A stretch of DNA of 64,000 bases from Dyella amyloliquefaciens (GTDB lineage Bacteria > Pseudomonadota > Gammaproteobacteria > Xanthomonadales > Rhodanobacteraceae). Each line of letters starts with the position of its first letter. The first letter of the stretch is position 1. Made by a program: the position numbers and the translations under genes. This document shows, piece after piece, positions 1-9,049 of this stretch. The DNA is taken from the NCBI RefSeq assembly GCF_004296575.1, contig NZ_SAYT01000006.1, positions 182,347 to 246,346 of the forward strand, written 5' to 3'. The notes under the pieces were generated by a model. The model was not told the DNA's origin, searched no databases, and saw only the letters and a program-made list of their open reading frames with translations.

Positions 1-291
1 CGCCTTCATGTCGGGGAAGCGCTCATTGGCGTGGATCACACCCTTGGCGTCCCGTTGGCCCTGCCAGCCATCGTCGATGTTGACGTACACATAGCCGGCG
101 TCGCGCATGCCCGTGCTCACCAGGGCATCGGCCGCTGCACGTACATCGGCATCGGTGACTTTCTCGGCGAAGAAATTCCAGCTGTTCCAGCCCATGGGCG
201 GCGTGGCCGCCACGGGAGCGGCGAGTGCGTTGCCGCACGCCGAACCCAGCACCATGGTCAACGCGAACAGAACACTACGGGACAATCGCAT
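1..291 (-). CDS. GH27 alpha-galactosidase, N-terminal part (cut by window edge)
   Basis: Only the first 97 codons are present; the gene runs off the left edge. The ATG at 291 is preceded by a clear GAGGTG Shine-Dalgarno. The product opens with a signal peptide (MRLSRSVLFALTMVLGSACG, then an ALAAP cleavage region) and goes straight into PPMGWNSWNFF and VYVNIDDGWQG. These are the first beta-strand and substrate-pocket motifs of GH27 (and GH36-related) alpha-galactosidases, which remove terminal alpha-galactose. The enzyme is probably periplasmic. It starts 35 nt after the stop of the permease at 327-1736 on the same strand, so the two are likely co-transcribed. Substrate specificity cannot be judged without the catalytic Asp residues, which lie outside the window. 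Confidence 0.85.
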   Translation of the reverse strand, partial: MRLSRSVLFALTMVLGSACGNALAAPVAATPPMGWNSWNFFAEKVTDADVRAAADALVSTGMRDAGYVYVNIDDGWQGQRDAKGVIHANERFPDMKA

Positions 292-326
292 GGTTCACCT
301 CGTTGTCAGGAGAGCGGTGCGTAACG

Positions 327-1736
327 TCAAGCCGCGTTTGCGGTTGCGCGACTATGGTGCCGGCCGTAGCTGAGATACAGCACGCAACCCAGCAGCAGCC
401 AGATGGCAAAGCGCACATACGTGATGATGGGCAGGCCCCAGATCAGCCAGCACGAGAAGCCTACGCCGATGATCGGGACCAGTGGCACCAGCGGCGTGCG
501 GAACGGGCGATGGAGCTCCGGCTGGCGCCAGCGCAACACGGCCACGGCCGTGCAGATCACGATGAAGGCGCCGAGCACGCCGATGTTCACCAGCTTGGCC
601 AGCTCGTCCAGCGGAAACAGGCCGGCGGCGACGGTGGTCACGCCACCCAGCAGCAGGGTGGAACGATGCGGCGTGCGCCAGCGCGGATGCACGGCGGCAA
701 ACCACGACGGCAGCAGGCCATCGCGACCGAGGCTGAAGCCGATGCGCGCCCCGGCCATCAGGTTGGCGAAGATCACGCTGGTGATGCCACACACGGACGC
801 CAGAGAGATCACCACCATCGTCCACGGCATGCCGATGCGGATGAAGGCATTCGCCACCGGCGCGGCGTTGTCGAGCGTGGTATAGGGCACGATGCCGGTG
901 AGCACGAGGCAGATGGCGATGTAGAGCACCATCGCAATGCCCAGCGACAACAGCACGGCACGTGGCAGGTCGCGCTGCGGATTGCGCGATTCCTCTGCCG
1001 CGGTGGTGAGCATGTCGTAACCGAACACGGCGAAGAACACGACGGCTGCACCCGTGACCACGCCATGCATGCCGAACGGCATGAACGGATGCCAGCGTTC
1101 GGGCTTCACGTAGGCAGCGCCGGCGATCACGATCAGCGCGGCGCCGGCGATCTTGATCGACACGATCAGCGTGTTGAAGCGCGCCCCCCATTCCATGCGC
1201 ACGGCGAGCAGGGCGGTGATGACCACGGAGATGGCGATGGCAGGCAGGTTCACCACGCAGCCCGGGGCACTGCCCCAGGCGCCTTGTGCCCATACCGGCA
1301 GGGGTATGCCGGCGGCATTGAGCAGTGCCTGCATGTACCCCGACCAGCCCACCGCGACGACGGCGGCAATCAGTGCGTACTCGAGCAGGAGATCCCAGCC
1401 GATGATCCAGCCGGCGAACTCGCCCAGCACGGCATAGCCGTAGGTGTACGCGCTGCCCGAGACGGGAATGAGTCCGGCGAACTCGGCGTAACACAGGGCC
1501 GCGGCGGCGCTGGCAATGCCAGCGATGATAAAGGACAACAGCACGGCCGGCCCGGCCTGCGTGGCCGCCACGGTGCCGGTGAGTACGAAGATGCCCACGC
1601 CGATGATGCCGCCAAGGCCGATCGCCGTCAGTTGCCACAGGCCCAGCACGCGACGCAGGCCGCTGCCGCCCCTCGCGGCCTCGCCCTGCAATGCCTCCAC
1701 CGGCTTGCGCCGAAGCATGTCGTTGATCAGGCCCAT
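327..1736 (-). CDS. APC superfamily permease (cationic amino-acid transporter-like)
   Basis: 469 aa, about 12 hydrophobic segments, cytoplasmic membrane. The first helix reads GLGGIIGVGIFVLTG, the unwound TM1 substrate-binding motif of APC transporters, and the overall look is that of the CAT/YfnA amino-acid permeases. The start ATG at 1736 has GGGGAG 7 nt upstream. By family the expected substrate is an amino acid carried by proton symport. The gene directly precedes a GH27 alpha-galactosidase on the same strand (35 nt gap), which is unusual company for an amino-acid carrier. It also lies next to the hydroxyproline region, so either a sugar-linked or an amino-acid-linked role is possible. 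The family is certain; the substrate is not. Confidence 0.85.
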   Translation of the reverse strand: MGLINDMLRRKPVEALQGEAARGGSGLRRVLGLWQLTAIGLGGIIGVGIFVLTGTVAATQAGPAVLLSFIIAGIASAAAALCYAEFAGLIPVSGSAYTYGYAVLGEFAGWIIGWDLLLEYALIAAVVAVGWSGYMQALLNAAGIPLPVWAQGAWGSAPGCVVNLPAIAISVVITALLAVRMEWGARFNTLIVSIKIAGAALIVIAGAAYVKPERWHPFMPFGMHGVVTGAAVVFFAVFGYDMLTTAAEESRNPQRDLPRAVLLSLGIAMVLYIAICLVLTGIVPYTTLDNAAPVANAFIRIGMPWTMVVISLASVCGITSVIFANLMAGARIGFSLGRDGLLPSWFAAVHPRWRTPHRSTLLLGGVTTVAAGLFPLDELAKLVNIGVLGAFIVICTAVAVLRWRQPELHRPFRTPLVPLVPIIGVGFSCWLIWGLPIITYVRFAIWLLLGCVLYLSYGRHHSRATANAA

Positions 1737-1798
1737 CCGCTACTCCCCGTGTCGCGTGTTGTGTTTATTGTCTGAACTACGTCAGTCCCCTCCACGTT

Positions 1799-1875
1799 GT
1801 CATCCCGGCGGAAGCCGGGATCCAGTGACTTGGCCTCCGCGAGAGGCGCTGGATTCCGGCTTCCGCCGGAATGAC
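1799..1875. repeat. Intergenic inverted repeat (27-nt arms)
   Basis: Arms 1799-1825 and 1849-1875 pair over 27 nt with two mismatches. They are built on GTCATCCCGGCGGAAGC and its complement, with a 23-nt spacer. It lies between the DUF885 gene and the permease. A shorter hairpin with the same GTCATCCCGG core lies at 12001-12033, suggesting a dispersed palindromic family that also serves as transcript ends. Confidence 0.8.
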
Positions 1876-1938
1876 GATGTGGTGCAAGGGTGGGTCAAGT
1901 CGTCCTTGGCGTATCGCTCCGTTGGTTAGGTATTGCCG

Positions 1939-3693
1939 TTACTTCGCGGCGTACGGCGACTTGCCGCCATCCGCGATGAACTTGTCCACTTGCTGCTGCA
2001 GCACCGGCAGCGGCACCGAGCCGAGCGAGAGTACGGTGTCGTGGAAGGCGCGCAGGTCGAAATGCTCGCCCAGTGCCTTCTCCGCCTTTGCGCGCGCATC
2101 GACGATAGCAAGCTCGCCCAGGTAGTACGACAGTGCCTGGCCCGGCCACGCAATGTAGCGGTCGACCTCCGTCTCAATCTCGTGCTCGCTCAGCGCGGTG
2201 TTGTCGCGCATGAACGCCTGCGCCTGCTCGCGCGTCCAGCCCTTGTGGTGGATGCCGGTGTCGACTACCAGACGGGCGGCGCGCCACATCTGGTAACTCA
2301 GGTAGCCGAAGCGGTCGTACGGCGTGTCGTACATGTCCATCTCCACGCCCAGGCGCTCGGAATACAGCGCCCAGCCTTCGCCATAGGCGGAGATGTAGGT
2401 GTAACGACGGAAGTCCGGCAGGCCTTCATGCTCGGCCGCCAGCGGCATCTGGAAGGCGTGGCCTGGTGCCGATTCGTGCAGCGTCAATGCGGTCAGCGAG
2501 TACAGCGGGCGCGAGGGCAGGTCATAGGTGTTGACCAGGTAGACGCCCGGGCCGCCGCGGCCACCGGTATAGAACGGCGCAAGGTCCGCGGGCACCGGCT
2601 CGATGGCGAAGCGCTGCCGCGGCAGGCGGCCGATGTAGTTGCCGACCTTGCCGTCCACGCGCTTGGCGATCCACGCGGCATCCTTCAACAGCTCGTCGGC
2701 GGTCTTGGGGTAGAACTTCGGATCGGTGCGCAGGTAGTGCAGGAATTCGGGGAAACTGCCCTTGAAGCCACTGTCCCGGATGGTTTCGTCCATCTCCTTG
2801 CGGATGCGCGCCACTTCCTTCAGACCCAGCTCGTGGATCGCGTCGGGCGTCATGTCGAGCGTGGTGTACTCGCGGATCTGCGACTGATAGAACGCCTTGC
2901 CGCCCGGCAGCGATTCGGCGGCGAGCGTGGTGCGCGCCTGCTTCATGTAGGTGTTGCGCATGAAGTCGAGCAGCTTGGCGTAGGCGGGAATCACCGATTG
3001 CTGGATCGCCTCGCGCCCCTGCACACGCAACTGCGCCTGCACGTCGGCGGGAATCGTGGCCGGCATCTTGCGGAACGGGGTGTAGAACAGGTTGTCGTCG
3101 CCCTTGGCGTTCACCACATCGGCGATCGACTGGTCGCGTCCGGTCAGCGTCACCCGCGGCACGCTGAAGCCCCGGGCCAGGCCGGCCTGCATGTTGGCCG
3201 TCTGCTCGCCGAAATAGCGCGGTAAGTCCTGCAGCTGGTGGATGTAGTGGCGGTAATCCTCGGCGGTGCGCAGCGTGCGGCGCGCGGTGAAGCCCAGGTT
3301 GGTCCAGAACGCGGTATCGCTGTTGAACGGCATCTCCCAGGTATGGAAATGCTGGTCGGCCAGCAGGGTCTCGATCTGGTTGCGATAAACCGCGTAATTG
3401 GCCGGGTCGTCGCCTTTCAGCTGGTTCGGCGAGATCGCGTCGAGCTGCTTGAGCACATCGGCCCAGTACTTCTCGCGCGTCGCCTGCGTGGCGGCGTCGA
3501 CCTTCGGCAGGTGGTCGGCGAGCTTGCTGTCGTTGCTGTCCTCGTCATCCGCGCCCTTGAACTGTGCTTGGCGCCAGGCCCACTCCTTGGTGTAGATCTC
3601 ATGGAAGCGGGCGGTGGCATCGTCGTCGGCACGCGTCGGCAACGAGGTGGCGAGGCAGAGCGTGCAGGCAAGGGCGAGGAGGAGAGGCTTCAT
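1939..3693 (-). CDS. DUF885 family secreted metallopeptidase-like protein
   Basis: 584 aa from the ATG at 3693, which has AAGGA upstream and begins a signal peptide (MKPLLLALACTLCLATSLPTR). An in-frame extension to 3747 lacks these signs. DUF885 proteins carry a thermolysin-like zinc motif of the form HExxPGH; here it is LHESAPGHAFQ near residue 405, consistent with a zinc-dependent peptidase of the periplasm. The exact reaction is unproven for the family. It lies downstream of the hydroxyproline operon on the same strand, separated by a palindromic repeat pair. It could supply peptides to the M24 peptidase and Hyp enzymes, but that link is inference. Confidence 0.85.
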   Translation of the reverse strand: MKPLLLALACTLCLATSLPTRADDDATARFHEIYTKEWAWRQAQFKGADDEDSNDSKLADHLPKVDAATQATREKYWADVLKQLDAISPNQLKGDDPANYAVYRNQIETLLADQHFHTWEMPFNSDTAFWTNLGFTARRTLRTAEDYRHYIHQLQDLPRYFGEQTANMQAGLARGFSVPRVTLTGRDQSIADVVNAKGDDNLFYTPFRKMPATIPADVQAQLRVQGREAIQQSVIPAYAKLLDFMRNTYMKQARTTLAAESLPGGKAFYQSQIREYTTLDMTPDAIHELGLKEVARIRKEMDETIRDSGFKGSFPEFLHYLRTDPKFYPKTADELLKDAAWIAKRVDGKVGNYIGRLPRQRFAIEPVPADLAPFYTGGRGGPGVYLVNTYDLPSRPLYSLTALTLHESAPGHAFQMPLAAEHEGLPDFRRYTYISAYGEGWALYSERLGVEMDMYDTPYDRFGYLSYQMWRAARLVVDTGIHHKGWTREQAQAFMRDNTALSEHEIETEVDRYIAWPGQALSYYLGELAIVDARAKAEKALGEHFDLRAFHDTVLSLGSVPLPVLQQQVDKFIADGGKSPYAAK

Positions 3694-3717
3694 GTCGCTG
3701 TCCTTCGTGGGGATTTC

Positions 3718-3800
3718 TGTAGGAGCGCACCCAGTGCGCGACCGCAACGTTTCGGCGTCTCCGCTTCGTCGGGTTTTCGCACACTGGGTGCGCTCCTACA
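3718..3800. repeat. REP-like inverted pair
   Basis: Arms 3718-3736 and 3782-3800 are perfect 19-nt inverted copies (TGTAGGAGCGCACCCAGTG) separated by 45 nt. The same core, GGAGCGCACCCnGTGCG, recurs as a pair at 14611-14675. It fills the gap between the DUF885 gene and the M24 peptidase gene. Confidence 0.85.
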
Positions 3801-3814
3801 GGGATAGGTAGGCA

Positions 3815-5023
3815 TCACGCAAACGGCTGATCGATCGCGGGCGACGGCGGCGTGAACCAGGCGGCGCCGTCCTCGGTGACGTAGAAGTGGTCTTCCAGTC
3901 GTACGCCGAAACGGTCGGGCACCACGATCATCGGCTCGTTGCTGGCGCACATGCCGGGGTCGAGCAGCGTCTGGTTGCCGCGTACGAGGTAAGGCGTCTC
4001 GTGGATGTTCATGCCGCAGCCGTGACCGGTGCGATGAGGAATGCCAGGCAGCCGATAGTCGGGGCCGAGCCCGGCCTTCTCGACCACCTTGCGTGCCGCC
4101 GCATCCACCGCTTCGCAGGTCACGCCCGGACGCACGGCATCGAATGCAGCCTGCTGCGCGGCCTGCTCGAGTTCCCAGATGCGCGCCTGATCGGCGCTGG
4201 GCTGGCCGAAGATGTAGGTGCGCGTGATGTCGGAGTGGTACCCCTGCACGGTGCAGCCCGTATCGATCAGTACGAGCTCGCCGGGCTGCAGGTACTGCTC
4301 ACCTGGCACGCCGTGCGGATACGCCGTGGCCTGTCCGAACTGCACGATGCAGAAAGTGGAGCCATTGTCTGCGCCCATCGCGCGATGGGCCTCATCGATG
4401 AAGCGCACGAGTTCGCCACGGCTGATGCCTTCGCGCATGAGACCGGCAGCGAGACGATGCACCTGCAGCGTCATCGCGGTGGCCTGCTTCATCAGCGCAA
4501 GTTCGGCGGACGACTTGCAGATACGGCAGCCGTCGATGATCGCGCTCGCTTCCTTCAGTGGCTTGCCACCGAGCACCGTGCGCAGACGTTCGGCGACCAC
4601 ATAGGGCGCCGCCGGATCGAGCGCGAGGCTCCCGGCGCCGCGTTCGCGCAGCGCATCAGCCACCAGCTGCTGTGGATCTTCGTGCTCCTCCCATAGGCGT
4701 ACTTCGGCGGGAATCAGCAGTACGGCTTCCAGCGAGCCCATTTCGAATGCAGGGCAGACCACGATGGGAGCGCCGCGCTGCGTCACCAGCAAGCCGACCA
4801 GGCGTTCGCTCGCACCCCAGGCGACGCCGCTGAAATAGCGCAGCGAGGTGCCGGCGGTAACCAGCAGTGCATCCACGCCTTGTTCGCGCATCAGGCGACG
4901 CGCCTGGTCGAGGCGCTGCTGGTATTCGTCGGCACCGATGGCCGCTGCTGGTGCAGACCACGGGGCGAGCGAAGCGCGCGCCGTGACGATATCGAGGCCG
5001 CCAATCGGGCTGGCTGTGCTCAT
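3815..5023 (-). CDS. M24 family Xaa-Pro peptidase in the hydroxyproline operon
   Basis: 402 aa. The start at 5023 overlaps the stop of the aldehyde dehydrogenase gene (ATGA); a longer in-frame ORF begins inside that gene and is a poor start. The creatinase-like N-terminal domain is followed by a pita-bread domain with all five metal ligands: Asp in LIDTG, Asp in YHSDITRTY, His in HRTGHG, Glu in NEPMI and Glu in VRLEDHF. M24 members cleave Xaa-Pro or Pro-Xaa bonds with a dinuclear metal site, probably in the cytoplasm. As the last gene of a Hyp catabolic operon it probably releases hydroxyproline (or proline) from collagen-type dipeptides. The closest alternative is a creatinase or methionine aminopeptidase-like enzyme. 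Confidence 0.9.
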   Translation of the reverse strand: MSTASPIGGLDIVTARASLAPWSAPAAAIGADEYQQRLDQARRLMREQGVDALLVTAGTSLRYFSGVAWGASERLVGLLVTQRGAPIVVCPAFEMGSLEAVLLIPAEVRLWEEHEDPQQLVADALRERGAGSLALDPAAPYVVAERLRTVLGGKPLKEASAIIDGCRICKSSAELALMKQATAMTLQVHRLAAGLMREGISRGELVRFIDEAHRAMGADNGSTFCIVQFGQATAYPHGVPGEQYLQPGELVLIDTGCTVQGYHSDITRTYIFGQPSADQARIWELEQAAQQAAFDAVRPGVTCEAVDAAARKVVEKAGLGPDYRLPGIPHRTGHGCGMNIHETPYLVRGNQTLLDPGMCASNEPMIVVPDRFGVRLEDHFYVTEDGAAWFTPPSPAIDQPFA

Positions 5024-6615
5024 GCGCCGGCTCCGTGCCCGAGATCGTCTGCCGACCACACGCCGTCGATGCAGCGGGCGAGGCCTCCCGGATTGCGATC
5101 GCGCAATTCGGAGGGCAGCTGATGCTCGGGTACGTTGTCGTAGCAATGCAGGGCGGTGAAGCGAGTGATCGCGGCCGGCATGCCCACGGCCGTGAAGCCC
5201 GGATGGCCGGTGCTGGGATACGGGCCGCCGTGGTTCATGGCCGGGCTCACTGCCACGCCAGTCGGCATGCGATTGCCGATCAGGCGGCCAACACGCGGAC
5301 GCAATGCATGAGCGACCTTTGCCCAGGTGTCGTCGTCGCTACCGTCGTTGGCGGTGTAGAGGGTGCCGGTGAGGTTGCCTTCGAACGCCGACGCGACCTG
5401 CGCCATCTGCTCGACATCCTTCACGCGCACCAGCAGGCTGACCGGGCCGAACGCCTCGGTCTGCAACGCCTTCGGCTCGCGCAGGAAGTGTTCCGCGTCG
5501 ACGCTGAGCAGGGTGGGCGCGTAGCGATAGCCCGGCGAGCCGGCCTGGCCGCCGGCCAGCATTTCCGCACCCGCCTTGCGCAGCGTGGCGACGCTGCTCT
5601 GCAGGTGATCGAGCACGCCGCGCGAGAACAGCACGCCGGGTGCAGCTGCGGCGAAATGTTTGGTCGCCTCAGCCACGAAGGCGTCGCCGGCGGCATCGCG
5701 CTGCACGATCACCACGCCCGGGTTGGTACAGAACTGGCCGCTGCCCATGGTGCAGGACGCAAAGAACTCCTGCGCCAATGCCGTGCCACGCTCGGCCAGT
5801 GCGCCCGGCAGCAGGAACACCGGATTCACGCTGGAAAGCTCGACATAGGCTGGCACGCCAGCCGCGTCCGCCGCAGCCTTCAGCGCCAGGCCGCCAGCGC
5901 GGCTGCCGGTGAAGCCGATGGCGCCGAGGCGGGCATCGCCAGCGATCTGCGTGCCGATGGCGTTATCGAAGTGGTAGAGCATCTGCACGGTCGCGGGCGG
6001 GAGGCCCGCTTGCTGCAGTGCTGCGAAGGCCAGCCGCGCCAGACGCTCGCTGGTGGCCGGATGCGAGGGATGGGCCTTGGCGATCACCGGATTGCGCGCG
6101 GCGATGGCGGAGGCGAAATCGCTGCCCGCGATCGCGTTGAACGCGAACGGGAAGTTGTTGGGCCCAAACACCAGTACCGGCTTGTTCAACGGTGCGCGAT
6201 GCGAACGCAGGTTCGCCGCGGTGTCGATCACCGGCTGGGTCCACGCGAGGCCGCGTACCGCCTTGGCCGCAAGGCGCAACTGGTTGGTGGTGCGTGGCAG
6301 CTCCACCGCGGAAAGACGCGGCTGCCTGGGCAGGGCGGTTTCCGCGTTGGCCAGTTCCACCAGCATCTCGGCGTCTGCTTCGATGCCGGCGGCATAGGCT
6401 TCGAGAAACGCCGCGATGCTTTCCGGCGGCGCGGCGGCGAGTTCGTCCGCCACCGCGCAAGCGGCACTCAGCGCCGCCTCGACATCGGCAGCGCCGCAGA
6501 TCGGATAGCTCGGACCGATCGCTTCGCCCGTGGTGGGATTCTCCGCGCGGAACTCGCCAAGCAGCTGGCGTGCCGCACGCCATTCGCCATCGATCAACAG
6601 GGGTTGTACGGCCAT
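5020..6615 (-). CDS. Alpha-ketoglutarate semialdehyde dehydrogenase
   Basis: 531 aa, full-length aldehyde dehydrogenase of the NAD(P)+-dependent 2,5-dioxovalerate (KGSA) class. It performs the last step of Hyp breakdown, oxidising alpha-ketoglutarate semialdehyde to 2-oxoglutarate. Visible motifs: VFGPNNFPFAFN (cofactor loop), FTGSRAGG (Rossmann turn), the general-base Glu259 in VELSSVNP and catalytic Cys296 in GSGQFCTNPG. The start ATG at 6615 sits 1 nt from the stop of the deaminase gene. Its stop overlaps the M24 start. Such enzymes also serve pentose and glucarate pathways, but the neighbours fix the role here. Confidence 0.93.
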   Translation of the reverse strand: MAVQPLLIDGEWRAARQLLGEFRAENPTTGEAIGPSYPICGAADVEAALSAACAVADELAAAPPESIAAFLEAYAAGIEADAEMLVELANAETALPRQPRLSAVELPRTTNQLRLAAKAVRGLAWTQPVIDTAANLRSHRAPLNKPVLVFGPNNFPFAFNAIAGSDFASAIAARNPVIAKAHPSHPATSERLARLAFAALQQAGLPPATVQMLYHFDNAIGTQIAGDARLGAIGFTGSRAGGLALKAAADAAGVPAYVELSSVNPVFLLPGALAERGTALAQEFFASCTMGSGQFCTNPGVVIVQRDAAGDAFVAEATKHFAAAAPGVLFSRGVLDHLQSSVATLRKAGAEMLAGGQAGSPGYRYAPTLLSVDAEHFLREPKALQTEAFGPVSLLVRVKDVEQMAQVASAFEGNLTGTLYTANDGSDDDTWAKVAHALRPRVGRLIGNRMPTGVAVSPAMNHGGPYPSTGHPGFTAVGMPAAITRFTALHCYDNVPEHQLPSELRDRNPGGLARCIDGVWSADDLGHGAGA

Positions 6616-6616
6616 G

Positions 6617-7522
6617 TCAGATCACCGGTGCGTGGGCGATGGCATGATCGATCACGCGAAGCGCGGCTTCGCGCTCGGCACCGTCCATCGCCAGACGCGG
6701 TGCACGTACGCGCTCACTGCCCATGCCCACCTTCTCCTGCACCAGCTTGATGAGCTGCACGAACTTGGGCACGGTATCCAGGCGCAGCAGCGGCAGGAAC
6801 CAAGCGTACAACTCGGCGGCCGCATCGGCACCGCCATCGCGAGCCAGCTCGAACAGCTTCACCGATTCCTTCGGGTAGGCGTTTACCAGGCCGGCGATCC
6901 AGCCACGGGCGCCCATCGCCACGCCTTCGACGATGGCGTCGTCCATGCCGACCAGCAGTTCCAGGCGATTGCCCAGCAGCGAGCGCAGCGCCGCAAAGCG
7001 GCGCACATCGCCGGAGGATTCCTTCACGGCCTGCACGTTCGGGAATTCGTTGGCGAGCTCGGCGATCTGCTCGGGTGAGAAGTCGGTCTTGTAGGCAATC
7101 GGGTTGTTGTAAAGCATGCACGGCAGGTCGGTCGCCGCAATCACTGCGCGCAGGTGCGCGCCCATTTCGCGCCAGTCGGTGGAGTACACGTAGGGCGGCA
7201 GCACCATCAGGCCGGAGGCGCCGAGTGCCTTCGCTTCGCGTGCCAGGCGCACGGCTTCGTCGGTGGAGAGCGCAGCGATGCCCGGGATCACCGGCGCACG
7301 GCCTTCCAGTGCCTTGACCAGCGTGCGGATGATGGCGAGCTTCTCGTCGAAGGTGAGCGTAGCCGCTTCGCCCAGCGAGCCGAGCGGGACGATGCCCTTG
7401 CAGCCGTCGTCGATCATCGCGCGTGCGTGCTTGGCGAGGAAGTCGTGATCGACCTGGCCGTCGGCGGTGAACGGCGTGGTGATGGCGGGAATCACTCCGT
7501 GCCACATGGATGCGTTGCTCAT
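6617..7522 (-). CDS. 1-pyrroline-4-hydroxy-2-carboxylate deaminase (DapA/NAL family)
   Basis: 301 aa TIM-barrel aldolase/lyase of the dihydrodipicolinate synthase family. Schiff-base Lys167 is in VQAVKESSGD and Tyr138 in MLYNNP; the pocket motif is GSLGEAATL. In Hyp operons this member converts the dehydrogenase product, 1-pyrroline-4-hydroxy-2-carboxylate, to alpha-ketoglutarate semialdehyde with loss of ammonia. The start ATG at 7522 lies 2 nt after the stop of the FAD subunit gene. Function is assigned from family plus operon, as sequence alone would not separate it from other DapA-like lyases. Confidence 0.92.
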   Translation of the reverse strand: MSNASMWHGVIPAITTPFTADGQVDHDFLAKHARAMIDDGCKGIVPLGSLGEAATLTFDEKLAIIRTLVKALEGRAPVIPGIAALSTDEAVRLAREAKALGASGLMVLPPYVYSTDWREMGAHLRAVIAATDLPCMLYNNPIAYKTDFSPEQIAELANEFPNVQAVKESSGDVRRFAALRSLLGNRLELLVGMDDAIVEGVAMGARGWIAGLVNAYPKESVKLFELARDGGADAAAELYAWFLPLLRLDTVPKFVQLIKLVQEKVGMGSERVRAPRLAMDGAEREAALRVIDHAIAHAPVI

Positions 7523-7524
7523 GA

Positions 7525-8811
7525 TCAGCTACCTCGGTATGCGTCGTCAGAAGGAAGGGTGGTGAGCCCGGCCAGCGTGGCCAGACGGGCGGGGAAAATG
7601 GGTGGGCGTGCGCCGCTGCGCGGGAAGCGTCCGAGTTCGGCTAGCGCCGTGCCGCAGATGCGGCCCTGGCACGCGCCCATGCCACAACGCGTGGCGAGCT
7701 TGGCTGCGCGCGCGTCGGTGAAACCGTTGAGGTCGCCCAGCGTGACGTCTTCGCAGCGGCACACCATCGTGCTGTCGTCGCCTAGCGCATGCAGGCGCGG
7801 ATCGAGGGCGAAGTGCCGCGCCAGCAGCGCGCCGAAGCGCCGCTCGCGGTCGCGCTGTGGGGCCAGGGCGTGGGCCGCCACGCTGTGGCCGGTTGCGATA
7901 TGAGCCGCCATGGCACCTTCGAGGCGCGCCACCGCAAGTCCACCGATGCCACCGGCTTCGCCCGCGGCATAAACGCCCCCCATGCTGGTACGCAGCAGCC
8001 GGTCTACGCCGACGTGGGGATGGGGGCCGAGATAGTCCATCGCGCAACCCAGCAACTGGGCGAGTTCGGTGTTCGGTACCAGGCCATAACCCACCGCGAG
8101 CAGATCGCATTCGACAGTCTGCGTCCCTGTCGGCGTATCGATATCGACGCGCTGCACGCTGTCGCTGCCCTGCGCTCTGCGCACGAACGAACCGAAGCGG
8201 TAAGGCACGCCAGCGAGTCGCACACGCAGCCCGATGGCTTGCAGGGCGCGCGCGGGCCAATGACGCAGCTGCCTTGCAAACGCATGCACACTGGCAGCCG
8301 GCGCCTGCTCATAGATGCCAAGCACCTGCGCACCATGCTTGCGCAGCGTATCCGCGGCGGCGAGCAGCAAGGGGCCGCTGCCAGCGATCACCACGCGCTT
8401 GCCGGCCACGGGCCAGCCTTGCTTGGTGAGTGCCTGCAGACCACCCGCGCCGGTGATGCCGGGCAGGGTCCAGCCGGGGAAGGGCAGCAGTAGCTCGCGC
8501 GCGCCGGTGGCAAGGATCAGCGAGCCGTAGGAGATCAGCCGACCGCCTTCCGCTGTTTCCACGCGCAGCGCCGAAGACTCGACGGCGACCACACTGTGGC
8601 TCGCCAGTACATCCACGCCTTGCAGTTTTGCGATGGCCTCGCGCGCGGCGCGCGGTGCCTGGTGGCGAACGTCGTGACGCCAGACCTGTCCACCGGGTCG
8701 CGGTTGCGCGTCGAGCAAGCCCACGCGCGCGCCATGTGCGGCTGCCGTCTGGGCCGCGGCGAGACCGGCCGGGCCGGCGCCCACCACGAGTACGTCGTAA
8801 CGATCAGGCAT
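7525..8811 (-). CDS. D-hydroxyproline dehydrogenase, FAD/NAD(P)-binding alpha subunit
   Basis: 428 aa. N-terminal Rossmann fold (VLVVGAGPAGLAAAQTA) and a second nucleotide-binding motif (VVIAGSGPLLLAAAD) give a two-dinucleotide flavoprotein like opine/octopine oxidase OoxA. The C-terminal third carries a BFD-like [2Fe-2S] cysteine set (CRCE, then CGMGACQGRIC). With the small ferredoxin-like subunit (8804-9049) and the DAO-type subunit (9046-10158) it forms the heteromeric dehydrogenase that oxidises cis-4-hydroxy-D-proline and passes electrons onward. It overlaps the small-subunit gene by 8 nt, typical of stoichiometric subunits. Confidence 0.9.
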   Translation of the reverse strand: MPDRYDVLVVGAGPAGLAAAQTAAAHGARVGLLDAQPRPGGQVWRHDVRHQAPRAAREAIAKLQGVDVLASHSVVAVESSALRVETAEGGRLISYGSLILATGARELLLPFPGWTLPGITGAGGLQALTKQGWPVAGKRVVIAGSGPLLLAAADTLRKHGAQVLGIYEQAPAASVHAFARQLRHWPARALQAIGLRVRLAGVPYRFGSFVRRAQGSDSVQRVDIDTPTGTQTVECDLLAVGYGLVPNTELAQLLGCAMDYLGPHPHVGVDRLLRTSMGGVYAAGEAGGIGGLAVARLEGAMAAHIATGHSVAAHALAPQRDRERRFGALLARHFALDPRLHALGDDSTMVCRCEDVTLGDLNGFTDARAAKLATRCGMGACQGRICGTALAELGRFPRSGARPPIFPARLATLAGLTTLPSDDAYRGS

Positions 8812-9049
8812 CGGTGATCACCTGCATGCCTTCGCTTACCGGCGTCATGCATGCACGCACATGGGCTACCCCATCCACCTGCACACGGCATTCGAAGCAC
8901 ACGCCCATGCCACACAGCGGCGCGCGGTGCGTGCCGCTCACCGAGCGGCGGAACTGTGTGGTCAACTGCGCTATGGCCGCTGCCACGCTGGCGCCTGCGG
9001 GCACCTCCACCAGCGAGCCGTTCACGCTGAGCTTCACCTGCGCACTCAT
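8804..9049 (-). CDS. D-hydroxyproline dehydrogenase, small [2Fe-2S] subunit
   Basis: 81 aa. The start at 9049 overlaps the stop of the beta-subunit gene (ATGA); a longer in-frame ORF would run back inside that gene. It is a plant-type ferredoxin-like domain with cysteines in PLCGMGVCFECRV and a fourth in VRACM. It resembles the small subunit of octopine/nopaline and hydroxyproline oxidases, which relays electrons between the two flavin subunits. The position between both subunit genes supports the assignment. Confidence 0.92.
   Translation of the reverse strand: MSAQVKLSVNGSLVEVPAGASVAAAIAQLTTQFRRSVSGTHRAPLCGMGVCFECRVQVDGVAHVRACMTPVSEGMQVITDA

Noticed and set aside
225..1775. 516-aa plus-strand ORF over the APC permease
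   Set aside because: His/Arg/Asp-rich antisense shadow without transmembrane or domain pattern; the permease on the other strand is full length.
5035..6750. 571-aa plus-strand ORF over the aldehyde dehydrogenase
   Set aside because: Antisense shadow rich in Arg/Gly/Ala/His; the dehydrogenase has its catalytic residues and operon spacing.
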